Below are positions 9,897 to 17,616 of a stretch of DNA of 64,000 nt, piece by piece (positions within the stretch are counted from its first letter, which is position 1; the number at the start of each line of letters is the position of its first letter). This DNA comes from Mycolicibacterium sp. YH-1. Lineage in GTDB: Bacteria > Actinomycetota > Actinomycetes > Mycobacteriales > Mycobacteriaceae. The DNA lies in NCBI RefSeq assembly GCF_022557175.1, contig NZ_CP092915.1:2728001-2792000 (forward strand). The letters run 5' to 3'. The translations under genes and the position numbers were made by a program. Under the pieces are notes generated by a model, which worked only from the letters and a program-made list of their open reading frames with translations, was not told the origin of the DNA and did no database searches.

Positions 9897-9903
9897 GGCC
9901 GCG

Positions 9904-9909
9904 ACGGTA
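9904..9909 (-). promoter_or_regulatory. Leaderless -10 box of the KstD-like gene
   Basis: TACCGT on the minus strand with a 7-nt gap to the GTG at 9896. Confidence 0.45.
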
Positions 9910-9941
9910 GCCGTGCCGCTCCGACGAGCGGATCCGTTGTC

Positions 9942-9952
9942 CTATTGAGCGG
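9942..9952. promoter_or_regulatory. Island operator site 1 (CTATTGAGCGG, degenerate CCG-N5-CGG)
   Basis: This 11-mer sits 46 nt upstream of the KstD-like start at 9896. It shares AGCGG and a TGTCC flank (9938-9942) with the other island sites. Measured the other way, 46 nt beyond it (about 9998) would give kshA a start site preceded by TTGAAT at 9985-9990. One half is imperfect (CTA for CCG), so it is the weakest member by sequence but fits by position. Confidence 0.5.
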
Positions 9953-9959
9953 AATGATG

Positions 9960-9973
9960 CGTCCAACTGGACG
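9960..9973. promoter_or_regulatory. Inverted repeat CGTCCA-AC-TGGACG upstream of kshA
   Basis: A perfect 6+6 bp inverted repeat with a 2-bp centre in the 152-bp KstD-like/kshA intergenic region. It is a possible operator for kshA and differs in geometry from the 11-mer sites. Confidence 0.4.
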
Positions 9974-10048
9974 TGTCATCGGGATTGAATCGGCCACGAC
10001 GCCGACCCCGAAACCGAAACAGCCCCTCACGATCAAGGACGGTCCGAT

Positions 10049-11188
10049 ATGACACTGCAGGCGAACACCGATGAAGTCCGACTCATCGAGGCTGGCGCCG
10101 CACCGACCCGATTTGCACGGGGCTGGCACTGCCTGGGCTTGGTACGCGACTTCGGTGATGGCACACCGCACGCGGTTAACGCGTTCGGCCAGAAACTGGT
10201 CGTCTTCCGCGGGTCTGACGGCAGGATCAACGTCCTCGACGGCTACTGCAGGCACATGGGCGGTGATCTGTCACAGGGGCAGGTCAAGGGCAACGAGGTC
10301 GCCTGCCCCTTCCACGATTGGCGCTGGGGTGGGGACGGCAGGTGCAAAAGCGTGCCCTATGCGCGTCGCGTCCCTCGGCTGGCCCGCACCGCCACCTGGA
10401 CGACGCTGGAGCAGGATGGAATGTTGTTCGTGTGGAACGACCCCGAGGGCAACCCGCCGCCGGAGGGCGTGACGATTCCACGCATCGAGGGCGCGACGAG
10501 TGACGAGTGGACCGACTGGCACTGGTACACCACCACGGTCGACACCAACTGCCGCGAGATCATCGACAACGTCGTCGACATGGCGCATTTCTTCTACGTC
10601 CACGGCTCCCTGCCCACCCAGTTCAAGAACATCTTCTCCGGCCACGTCGCCACCCAGTACATGAACAGCGGATCGCGGCCAGACCTGGGAGGCACCGAGG
10701 GCGCTGCCATGCTCGGCACGACCTCGCTGGCGTCCTATCACGGGCCTTCCTTCATGATCGACGACCTCACCTATCACTACCCCGAGACCGATCACCACAC
10801 GGTGTTGATCAACTGCCACTACCCGATTGACGCGCACTCCTTCGTGCTGCAGTACGGCATCATCGTCAAGAAGTCCGTCGATCTGCCCGAGGACGTCGCG
10901 ATGCAGACGGCGGTCGCGCTCGGTGATTTCGTCAAGATGGGCTTCGAACAGGACGTCGCGATCTGGCGGACGAAGGCCCGAATCGACAATCCGCTCCTGG
11001 TCGAGGAGGACGGCCCGGTCTACCAACTGCGGCGCTGGTACGAGCAGTTCTACGTCGACGCCGCTGATGTGACCCCCGATATGGTGGACCGCTTCGAGTT
11101 CGAGATCGACACCACGCGCCCCACCGAGCACTGGAACAGAGAGATCGAGGCCAATATGGCCGCGAGGGTTTCCGGAACCGCGCCATGA
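10049..11188 (+). CDS. kshA: 3-ketosteroid 9alpha-hydroxylase oxygenase component (KshA-type Rieske oxygenase)
   Basis: 379 residues, close to the family length. The Rieske cluster ligands are C67-x-H69 (GYCRHMGGDL) and C86-x2-H89 (ACPFHDWRW). The mononuclear iron motif is NVVDMAHFFYVHG with D177, H180 and H185. KshA hydroxylates C9 of 3-ketosteroids; with C1-C2 dehydrogenation this opens ring B. It needs a reductase (KshB) that is not in this window; the ferredoxin at 31110-31412 might help. AAGGA lies about 10 nt before the ATG, so this gene has a leader. Its stop overlaps the next start (ATGA). Mycobacteria and rhodococci carry several KshA paralogues with different substrates, so specificity is open. 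Confidence 0.88.
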   Translation: MTLQANTDEVRLIEAGAAPTRFARGWHCLGLVRDFGDGTPHAVNAFGQKLVVFRGSDGRINVLDGYCRHMGGDLSQGQVKGNEVACPFHDWRWGGDGRCKSVPYARRVPRLARTATWTTLEQDGMLFVWNDPEGNPPPEGVTIPRIEGATSDEWTDWHWYTTTVDTNCREIIDNVVDMAHFFYVHGSLPTQFKNIFSGHVATQYMNSGSRPDLGGTEGAAMLGTTSLASYHGPSFMIDDLTYHYPETDHHTVLINCHYPIDAHSFVLQYGIIVKKSVDLPEDVAMQTAVALGDFVKMGFEQDVAIWRTKARIDNPLLVEEDGPVYQLRRWYEQFYVDAADVTPDMVDRFEFEIDTTRPTEHWNREIEANMAARVSGTAP

Positions 11189-11517
11189 CCGTGCGTGCCG
11201 ACATCCGACTCGATGACGCGCCGATGGTGCCGGTGACGTGCCGGCGTTGTGCCGCATCGGTACTCGCGCGCAAGAGCAGCTGGCATCAGACCAGCGTGCA
11301 ATGGTCAGCTGCGGCGTATGAGGGGTGCGCCGAGAGACGTGAGGCCGACAAGCTCGCGGCGCACGGGACGCGCGCGCTGTTCCTGGTGTGCTCCGCGTTG
11401 CGCACGTCGATCGCCGACGCTGTGTCGCGCGGTGAGTTGCCGGTGGTTGACGAGACTGCCGGGGTGGATGCTGGGTCGCTGGATTGTGCGGTCCCGGAAT
11501 TTGTCATACCCGACTGA
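11185..11517 (+). CDS. Small CxxC protein coupled to kshA
   Basis: 110 residues, not recognised. The N-terminus carries PVTCRRCAAS (a CxxC pair), then HQTSVQWSAAAYEGCAERR, VCSALRTSI and a C-terminal DCAVPEFVIPD. No membrane segment or signal peptide is seen. The ATG overlaps the kshA stop by 4 nt, so the two are translationally coupled, which suggests a role with KshA such as electron transfer, metal handling or assembly. That role is inference from position only. Confidence 0.7.
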   Translation: MTVRADIRLDDAPMVPVTCRRCAASVLARKSSWHQTSVQWSAAAYEGCAERREADKLAAHGTRALFLVCSALRTSIADAVSRGELPVVDETAGVDAGSLDCAVPEFVIPD

Positions 11518-11528
11518 GACAATGTGTT

Positions 11529-12785
11529 ATGTCCTCAGCCGCAGCCTCTTTGGTCGCTGAGGCGCGTCCCGATGAGCGTCTTGAGGTGTTGTTCGAGGAG
11601 TTGTCGGAGCTGTGCGGTCAGCGCAATGTGATCGACAGCCGTGTGGTGGAGATCGTGGCCGAGTTGGACCGCGACGACTTGTGTGGTTGCACCGGTGCGA
11701 AGTCCGTCCCGGCGCTGGTGGCCTGGAAGACCGGCACCTCGCTGAAGAACGCCCACACCATCGCCGCCGTCGCACACCGCCTCGAGCAGTTCCCCCGCTG
11801 CGCCGAGGGCATGCGTGAGGGACGACTGTCGCTGGATCAGGTCGGGGTCATCGCCGAGGGCGCAGCCGAGGGATCCGATGAGCACTACGCGCAGCTGGCC
11901 GCGGTGGCCACCGTCAGCCAACTGCACACCGCGGTCAAGCTCGAACCGCGACCCGACCCCGACCCGAAGCCTGAACCGCAGCGGACGATCACCAAGACTC
12001 CCGGTCCCGATGATGAGTACACGACGTGGCGGATCCGGTTGCCGCGCGTGGACGCCGCGAAGTTCGACACCGCCCTACAGTCCCATCGCGACGGGCTGAT
12101 CGCGGCCTGGAAGCACGACCACGAAGCCGACAACCAGGCTGGGGATCAGGTGCCGCCGTTTCCCGACGGTGTGGACGCATTCATGAGCCTGATCGAGGCC
12201 GGCTGGGACGCCGAGGTCACCCGCCGCCCACACGGCCAGCACACCACCGTGGTCGTACACGTCGACGTCGAGACACCCATGGCCGCACTGCATCTGGGTC
12301 CGCTACTGACCGATGACGAGCGCCGCTACCTGACCTGCGATGCGACCTGCGAGGTGTGGTTCCAACACCACGGCCGCGTCATCGGGTCAGGCCGGGCCAC
12401 CCGCACGGTCTACCGGCGGCTGCGCCGCGCACTGGAGCATCGTGACCGCTGCTGTGTGGTGCCCGGCTGCGGGGCCACCCGCGGTCTGCACGCCCATCAC
12501 ATCGTGCACTGGCACGACGGCGGGCTCACCGAACTGTCCAACCTCGTGCTGGTCTGCCCGTATCACCACCGGTCACATCATCGCGGCGGCATCACCATCA
12601 CCGGACCCGCACACCGGCTCGTGATCACCGACAGTGAGGGACAAACCCTGCACGCGGCATCGCTGGCCCGACCACCCACGACAGCCCCACCCGACGTGGC
12701 GCCGTATCCCGGGCCGACCGGCGAACGCGCCGACTGGTGGTGGTACACACCCTTCCAACCACAACCCCCACCAACAACGAACTAA
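11529..12785 (+). CDS. DUF222/HNH endonuclease-domain protein (13E12 repeat family type)
   Basis: 418 residues. The N-terminal two-thirds is DUF222-like (ELDRDDLCGCTGAKSVPALV, then RLEQFPRCAEGMREGRLSLDQ). The C-terminal HNH domain reads CVVPGCGATRGLHAHHIVHW, then GLTELSNLVLVCPYHH, with paired Cys and His ligands. This family is highly multicopy in mycobacteria, where the M. tuberculosis members are called the 13E12 repeat family, and it behaves as a dispersed repeat of unknown function. I chose ATG at 11529; a longer frame to 11484 would overlap the preceding gene. A Pro-rich tail follows. It separates the kshA operon from the minus-strand operon. Confidence 0.88.
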   Translation: MSSAAASLVAEARPDERLEVLFEELSELCGQRNVIDSRVVEIVAELDRDDLCGCTGAKSVPALVAWKTGTSLKNAHTIAAVAHRLEQFPRCAEGMREGRLSLDQVGVIAEGAAEGSDEHYAQLAAVATVSQLHTAVKLEPRPDPDPKPEPQRTITKTPGPDDEYTTWRIRLPRVDAAKFDTALQSHRDGLIAAWKHDHEADNQAGDQVPPFPDGVDAFMSLIEAGWDAEVTRRPHGQHTTVVVHVDVETPMAALHLGPLLTDDERRYLTCDATCEVWFQHHGRVIGSGRATRTVYRRLRRALEHRDRCCVVPGCGATRGLHAHHIVHWHDGGLTELSNLVLVCPYHHRSHHRGGITITGPAHRLVITDSEGQTLHAASLARPPTTAPPDVAPYPGPTGERADWWWYTPFQPQPPPTTN

Positions 12786-12806
12786 CCCCGCCACCAAGCT
12801 TCGCGC

Positions 12807-13589
12807 TCAGGCGTGCGCGCCGCCATCCACCCGGATCTCGGTGCCGGTGATGAACCGACCGTCCTCGGAGGCGACCATGGCGATAACCGATGCCACCGCG
12901 CTGGGATCGCCGAGGATCTCGTTGTCGCTGCCACCGATCAGCGGGGTCTGCTTGGCCCACAGCCCGAGGTCGTAGCCTTCTGGCATCTTGTCCAGCGTGC
13001 TCATCGCCAGGGCGGTCGCCACTCCGCCCGGCTGGATGTTCACCGCGCGAAGACCCTGTTTGGAGTACTCGAGGGCAAGGGCGTGTGTGAACGCCAGCAC
13101 GCCGCCCTTGCTCGCCGCGTAGGCCGCCATGTACGGATGCGCGAAGGAGGCGGCGGTCGACGTGAAGTTGACCACGACCCCGTGTCCGCTGGCGATTAGC
13201 GCGGGCAGCGCCTGGCGGGTCATCAGGAAGGTGCCGGTGAGGTTGACCGCCAGGGTGGTGTTCCAGTCGGCGAGGGTGTGCTCATGGGTGTGCGCGCACC
13301 GTTGGATGGCTGCGGCGTTCACCAGGACGTCAAGGCCACCAAGGTCTTTCACCGCCGTGTCGACGGCCGCGGCGACGGCATCCTCGGACGAGACGTCGAG
13401 TACCTCGGTGGTGAGTCGCTCGCCCGCACCGGCGGCATCGGCGGCGGTTGCGGTCGCGGCCAGGCCCTCCGCGGAGACGTCGTAGGCCACCACCGTGGCG
13501 CCCTCATCGAGCAGCCGCGCAACGGTGGCCTGGCCGATCCCTGAGCCGGCGCCAGTGACGATGACTGTGCGGTCGGAAAATCTCTGCAT
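12807..13589 (-). CDS. Short-chain dehydrogenase/reductase
   Basis: 260 residues. The cofactor motif [11 protein letters not shown] is near residue 13, NAA near 85, and the catalytic Ser in NFTSTAA is followed by YAASKGG (Tyr-x3-Lys). The C-terminus [12 protein letters not shown] is classical SDR. ATG at 13589 is chosen because GGAGGAG lies 6 nt upstream; the frame continues upstream without similarity. It is the last gene of the minus-strand run that begins at 20357. NAD(P)-dependent alcohol/ketone oxidoreduction is the family role; the substrate is unknown. Confidence 0.85.
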   Translation of the reverse strand: MQRFSDRTVIVTGAGSGIGQATVARLLDEGATVVAYDVSAEGLAATATAADAAGAGERLTTEVLDVSSEDAVAAAVDTAVKDLGGLDVLVNAAAIQRCAHTHEHTLADWNTTLAVNLTGTFLMTRQALPALIASGHGVVVNFTSTAASFAHPYMAAYAASKGGVLAFTHALALEYSKQGLRAVNIQPGGVATALAMSTLDKMPEGYDLGLWAKQTPLIGGSDNEILGDPSAVASVIAMVASEDGRFITGTEIRVDGGAHA

Positions 13590-13603
13590 TCTCGCTCCTC
13601 CGG

Positions 13604-14032
13604 TCACGCTGGTTGCAATATGTTGAAGTCGCCGAGGGTGATGCTCACATCGAAGTGACGGTGCATGATTCGCCATCCGTCGGGTGTGCGGATCAGCTGG
13701 TCTCGATAGACGCCGATGGCCTCATAGGGTGTGAGGGCGGCGAAATCTCCCGCACCGACGTGGATGACGCGAGCCTTGGTGGCGCACTGGGCTTGGTCAC
13801 CGTCGATGTGGATCTGGTGATTGCCGAGAAGATGCTGAGTGGCCCCACACCCGTCCAGGAAACCACGTATTGACTTCACGATCGCAGGCCGTCCGTCGAG
13901 GAGTACTCCGTACTGGCCGACGGCGTCCTGGTGGAAGACGTCGTCCAGACCCTCCCAGTCTCGCGCGTCAAGCGACGTTGCGTACTTGTTCAGGACGTCG
14001 ATGATGGCATGTCGATCAGCGCAGCTGCACAT
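13604..14032 (-). CDS. SnoaL-like / NTF2-fold protein
   Basis: 142 residues. The opening [29 protein letters not shown], then [13 protein letters not shown] and [22 protein letters not shown], is the standard layout of the SnoaL_4/NTF2-like cone fold. Members include steroid isomerases, dehydratases, cyclases and non-catalytic binders, so the activity cannot be set. It lies 14 bp after the gene at 14047-15123 and 14 bp before the SDR at 12807-13589, consistent with one transcript. Confidence 0.8.
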   Translation of the reverse strand: MCSCADRHAIIDVLNKYATSLDARDWEGLDDVFHQDAVGQYGVLLDGRPAIVKSIRGFLDGCGATQHLLGNHQIHIDGDQAQCATKARVIHVGAGDFAALTPYEAIGVYRDQLIRTPDGWRIMHRHFDVSITLGDFNILQPA

Positions 14033-14046
14033 GGTCGGCGCTGGCG

Positions 14047-15123
14047 CTATGCCAGCGCGAAGGCGCTCAGCGGGGCCTTCTCGGGATACGCGGCCGGCCC
14101 GCCCAGATCGTAAGCGGCGTTGAGGGCGCCGATGAACTCCGCGTCGTGCAGCGGTGCCGCGGGAATGTCGAGCTTGCCGCCCTTCTTGTTGACGTCATCG
14201 ACGAGCATGTCGATCGCCTTGTCGACGGTCAGATCATCGGAGCCGTCCATGTTCTTCTTCAGCTCGTCGTAGTCGGCGAACACCTCGGCTGACCAATGCA
14301 CCAGGAAGCGCAGTTCGTCGGTGCGGTGGCGCGCGATCACGTCATCGCCATTCCTCAACAGCCAGTGCTCGCGATCCGCGGGGTCTCCCGAGAACACGGT
14401 GTCGAAGGCGAGACCGGCGGGCATCTGCTGATCGAGGGGTCCGTTGGCCTCGCCGCGGTGCATCATCATCTCGTTCTGAACGACGACGCCACGGTTGTTG
14501 ATCGGCGGGAGCACACGCGCGGGTGCCCGTAGCGGTCCCTCGGGCCAGTAGGTGAATCCGCTGCCCTCGTCGGCCGAGAACCACGTGATGACCTGTGCCA
14601 TCTTGACCAGATAGTCGGTGAACAGACCGGACTTGCCCATGACACTGCACAGCCAGGTCGGGGCGTTCTCATGGCGAACGCCGCGGAAACTGGGCGAATC
14701 CAGGTGTCCTGGATCGCGATTCGCGCAGGGGCCGTTGATGTTGAACAGCATCACCTCGGGCTTGGCGTACGCGGCATTCCAATATGACTTGGCCTTGGCG
14801 AGGAAGTCCTCGTTGTAGAAGACATCGTGTAGTTCGGGATACAGCACAGCGCCGTAGTTGGCGAGGTACCCGCGGAATGTCGGTGTCAGGAAGAGGTCCA
14901 GCGACGGTGTGAAGCCCTCGGGGAAGGCGCCACTCATCGTGGCAATGAGCTCCTCGGCGGAGGCGAAGTGCTGCGCGATGATCAGCTTCCACGGTCCGTT
15001 GGCGTGCACCACGTCGAGGAGGCGCTGCCGCTGATCGTCGGTGTAGACGTTCTTGACCTCAACGGGTGGCGATACGGGTCGCAGGACGTCGGAAAGCTCC
15101 ATCCGGCGTGCGTCGGTGAGCAT
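14047..15123 (-). CDS. Unrecognised protein, possible 2-oxoglutarate/Fe(II)-type oxygenase
   Basis: 358 residues, soluble, no signal peptide; I cannot assign it to a named family with confidence. ANRDPGHLDSPSFRG near residue 135 has an H-x-D pair and NEMMMHRGEANGP near 225 a distal His and Arg. The order H-x-D...H with a later Arg is what the facial triad of Fe(II)/2-oxoglutarate dioxygenases looks like, with many aromatic residues between. ATG at 15123 has AGAGGAGA just upstream. An island operator (15192-15202) and a CACAAT -10 box precede it, so it starts its own transcript with the downstream SnoaL-like and SDR genes. Confidence 0.6.
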   Translation of the reverse strand: MLTDARRMELSDVLRPVSPPVEVKNVYTDDQRQRLLDVVHANGPWKLIIAQHFASAEELIATMSGAFPEGFTPSLDLFLTPTFRGYLANYGAVLYPELHDVFYNEDFLAKAKSYWNAAYAKPEVMLFNINGPCANRDPGHLDSPSFRGVRHENAPTWLCSVMGKSGLFTDYLVKMAQVITWFSADEGSGFTYWPEGPLRAPARVLPPINNRGVVVQNEMMMHRGEANGPLDQQMPAGLAFDTVFSGDPADREHWLLRNGDDVIARHRTDELRFLVHWSAEVFADYDELKKNMDGSDDLTVDKAIDMLVDDVNKKGGKLDIPAAPLHDAEFIGALNAAYDLGGPAAYPEKAPLSAFALA

Positions 15124-15153
15124 GTTGTCTCCTCTGGTCGTTCTGGTGCGTCG

Positions 15154-15159
15154 ATTGTG
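15154..15159 (-). promoter_or_regulatory. Predicted -10 box of the 14047-15123 gene
   Basis: CACAAT on the minus strand. Its place is what the operator-to-start geometry of the island predicts (start site about 15146, giving a 23-nt leader with a good ribosome site). Confidence 0.4.
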
Positions 15160-15191
15160 TGGGGCGTCTGCGGGCCCCGATGCCGCGCTGT

Positions 15192-15202
15192 CCGGTGATT
15201 GG
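15192..15202. promoter_or_regulatory. Island operator site 2 (CCGGTGATTGG in TGTCC...GGACA)
   Basis: The 11-mer lies inside an inverted repeat TGTCC-N8-GGACA at 15189-15206, 69 nt upstream of the ATG at 15123. It marks an internal promoter in the long minus-strand run. Confidence 0.5.
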
Positions 15203-15210
15203 GACACGAA

Positions 15211-15261
15211 GGTGATCAAAAACGGCAGGGTGATCAGAACGGCAGGGTGATCAGAACGGCA
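15211..15261. repeat. Three tandem 17-bp units at the end of the esterase gene
   Basis: Units at 15211-15227, 15228-15244 and 15245-15261. The last two are identical (GGGTGATCAGAACGGCA); the first differs at two positions. Each has a TGATCA palindrome. The last unit contains the esterase stop codon (15251-15253), so the other two are duplicated gene ends. Confidence 0.85.
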
Positions 15262-16198
15262 GGGGATGGGCGAACTTCGCCCGAAGTAGCGCGCCGATCT
15301 CCGCAATCGCAAGGCGACCGCGTGCGGTGGTGTGTGAGTACATCAGAAAGCCGTGGCACACACCGGGATAGCGCGTCACCGTGGTCTGCACACCGGCGTC
15401 GCGCAGTCGGCCCGCGTACCGTTCGCCCCAGTCCCGGATCGGGTCGCACTCGCCGGTCACGACAAGCGCCTGCGGCAGGCCCGACAGATCTGCGGCGTAG
15501 GCGGGCACCCGGTAGTGGTCGCGCTGTGACACCCCGCAGTCGGCGATGTCGAGCATGTAGACGATGTCGTCGTGGCGCAGCATCGGCGCTTCGGGCATCG
15601 CCGTGATCGACGGCGCCCCCATATCGCGGTCCAGTCCCGGATAGAGCAGGACCTGGACGCTCAGTTTGGGTCCGCCGCGGTCCCTTGCCGCCAGAGCGAC
15701 CGCGGCGGCCAGCGACCCGCCTGCGCTGTCGCCGACCACGCCGAGTCGGGTGACGTCCACCCCCAACTCGGTGGCATGCGCGGCGACCCATTCGGTGGCG
15801 GCGTATGCGTCGTTGAACTGCGCTGGCGGCGGGGACTCCGGGGCCAGTCGGTACTCGACCGAGATGACCGTGGCGCCGCTGACGGCCGCCAGGGTGCGGG
15901 CCAGCGGCTCGAATGAGTGGTTGGTGCCCATCACCATTCCGCCGCCGTGGAAGTAGACCAGCGCCGGCGCGGCGGCGTCGCCGGACGGTCGGTAGATCCG
16001 CAACGGGATAGGCCCCGCCGGCCCAGGAACGACGCGGTCGACGATGGATGCCATGTCGGGCAGGTCCGCAGGCAGGGCAGTGGCCTCGATGGCGGCGCGG
16101 ACCGCCGCGATGCCGCGCTCGCGCATGGGCGGTATCGGCCCGAACGCGGCGATCCGGGCCGCGGCGTCAGGGTCCAGTGCTGGAACGGCCACCGTCAC
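15251..16198 (-). CDS. Alpha/beta hydrolase of the hormone-sensitive-lipase (HSL) family
   Basis: 315 residues. The oxyanion motif YFHGGGMVMG is near residue 81, the nucleophile motif GVVGDSAGGSLA near 155, and the catalytic His lies in GVCHGFLMYS near 286, with an intervening acid in GECDPIRDWG. These esterases cut short or medium acyl esters, possibly a lactone or ester made by one of the BVMOs (inference). GTG at 16198 overlaps the SDR stop as GTGA. The open frame extends upstream but there it only shadows the SDR. Its 3' end is tandemly triplicated. Confidence 0.86.
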   Translation of the reverse strand: MTVAVPALDPDAAARIAAFGPIPPMRERGIAAVRAAIEATALPADLPDMASIVDRVVPGPAGPIPLRIYRPSGDAAAPALVYFHGGGMVMGTNHSFEPLARTLAAVSGATVISVEYRLAPESPPPAQFNDAYAATEWVAAHATELGVDVTRLGVVGDSAGGSLAAAVALAARDRGGPKLSVQVLLYPGLDRDMGAPSITAMPEAPMLRHDDIVYMLDIADCGVSQRDHYRVPAYAADLSGLPQALVVTGECDPIRDWGERYAGRLRDAGVQTTVTRYPGVCHGFLMYSHTTARGRLAIAEIGALLRAKFAHPLPF

Positions 16199-17061
16199 TC
16201 TGCCTCGGGGTCGAACCGTCGACCGGTGCGCAGCATCGGAGCCCGTTGGCTGGCAAGCACATTGGCACGTTCGGTCATCGCTGACCCGACGTAATCGGGC
16301 TGCGTGAGAAGGTAGAACCGGCCCTCGGCGGCCTGGTCGAACACCACCTCGGCGGCGGCGATCGGGTCCATCGCGGCGGCCTTGATGTCGAGCATCGCCG
16401 AGCGCTGCGATTCGGCGGCCGCGGTGTCGCCACCGTGTGCGTCGACGCCACCGGCGGACTCGAAGATGTTGGACACCACCGCGCCCGGCAACACCGCCTG
16501 GACGTGGATGTGGTCGAAACCGGCGTGCTGGACCTCGAGTTGCAGACACTCGGTCAGCGCGAGCACGGCGTGCTTGCTCATGATGTAGGGCGCCTGCAAC
16601 GGTACGACGGCGACGCCGCCGATCGAGGACAGGTTCCACACCCACGCCGGAGCCGGCGTCGCGATCATCTTGGGCAGAAACGCGCGGATCCCGTGAAAGA
16701 CGCCACTGACGTTGACCTCGACGACACGGTTCCAGTTGGCGACCGGGGTGTCCCACAGGTAGCCGAACTGTTCGACACCGGCGTTGTTCACCAGGAGACG
16801 CACAGGGCCGACCTCAGCGTAAGCCCGGTCGGCCAGCTCCTGGACAGCGATCGAATCGCGCACATCGCACGGGATGCACACCGCCGTGCCGCCGTCGGCG
16901 TTCAGCTCGTCGCGCAGCGTGCCGATCGCCTGCTCGTCGACATCGGCGAGCACCACCGTCATGCCCAACCGGTGTGCGTGCCGCGCGAGTCCGGCACCGA
17001 TTCCTGCGCCGGCGCCGGTGATGACGGCGACACCGCCGCCGAACACGTCCTGGGCGGTCAC
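16195..17061 (-). CDS. Short-chain dehydrogenase/reductase
   Basis: 288 residues. TGAGAGIGAGLARHAH near residue 14, NNAGVEQFG near 90, then WNLSSIGGVAVVPLQAPYIMSKH, where Ser, Tyr and Lys form the catalytic set. The C-terminus is longer than in minimal SDRs and lacks the usual VDGG, ending near PMLRTGRRFDPEAE. GTG at 17061 overlaps the preceding stop (GTGA) and its own stop overlaps the esterase start, so three genes are coupled. Substrate unknown. Confidence 0.83.
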   Translation of the reverse strand: MTAQDVFGGGVAVITGAGAGIGAGLARHAHRLGMTVVLADVDEQAIGTLRDELNADGGTAVCIPCDVRDSIAVQELADRAYAEVGPVRLLVNNAGVEQFGYLWDTPVANWNRVVEVNVSGVFHGIRAFLPKMIATPAPAWVWNLSSIGGVAVVPLQAPYIMSKHAVLALTECLQLEVQHAGFDHIHVQAVLPGAVVSNIFESAGGVDAHGGDTAAAESQRSAMLDIKAAAMDPIAAAEVVFDQAAEGRFYLLTQPDYVGSAMTERANVLASQRAPMLRTGRRFDPEAE

Positions 17062-17567
17062 GCGGGCGAGGCGGCGGACTTCGCGGCGGTGTACTGAGCC
17101 AACGGAACCGAGTCCTCGGCGTCGAGCACGACGTTCATCGAGGTGAACACCAGACCTTCGTGGTTGGACGGGTCCGCACGCCGAATTCCAACGTCGACGA
17201 CGCCGCTCGACACGTCGAACGGGACGTTGTTCGTGATCTGGTTGACGTACAGATAGAAGCGGGCAGTCGTGACCTCGCCTGCCGGTCCGGCGCTGACCCC
17301 GGTGCGAAAGACGTTGGTCGCGTGGTGCCGGAGCGGGTAGGGGTTCTCGTTGCGATGATCGATGAGCCAGGCCAACGTCTCGGCGCCGCCGTGCAGTTCG
17401 GCGGCAAGCAGTTCCTCGAACGGGCAATCACCGGAATCGGACCGGCTGAGGTACTCCATCTCGTCAGCGATGCGGATGGCCAACTCGTCGAAGTGGCCCT
17501 GGTCGTAGTGGAACCAGAAGCCTGCGATGAATTCCTGAACCTCGGCCAGGCTGATCTCGTTGCTCAT
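17058..17567 (-). CDS. SnoaL-like / NTF2-fold protein
   Basis: About 169 residues. AEVQEFIAGFWFHYDQGHFDELAIRIAD is the N-terminal helix pair; TTARFYLYVNQITNNVPFDVSSG and the final strands fit an NTF2-like fold (SnoaL_4 type). ATG at 17567 is used; a GTG two codons upstream (17573) is equally possible. It overlaps the downstream SDR by 4 nt. The role in the operon is unknown; related folds act as hydratases or isomerases on ring systems. Confidence 0.72.
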   Translation of the reverse strand: MSNEISLAEVQEFIAGFWFHYDQGHFDELAIRIADEMEYLSRSDSGDCPFEELLAAELHGGAETLAWLIDHRNENPYPLRHHATNVFRTGVSAGPAGEVTTARFYLYVNQITNNVPFDVSSGVVDVGIRRADPSNHEGLVFTSMNVVLDAEDSVPLAQYTAAKSAASPA

Positions 17568-17616
17568 GGCCACGAGTCAACTCGACGGTGTGGCAGGTCT
17601 CACCGGTGTTGCCCGA

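Noticed and set aside
9897..10048. KstR or KstR2 binding site in the KstD-like/kshA region
   Set aside because: No TnnAACnnGTTnnA or AnCAAGnnCTTGnT pattern was found by eye there or in the hsa and mce promoters.
16199..16756. N-terminal extension of the esterase frame over the SDR at 16195-17061
   Set aside because: It is the SDR read in another frame; GTGA coupling fixes the esterase start at 16198.
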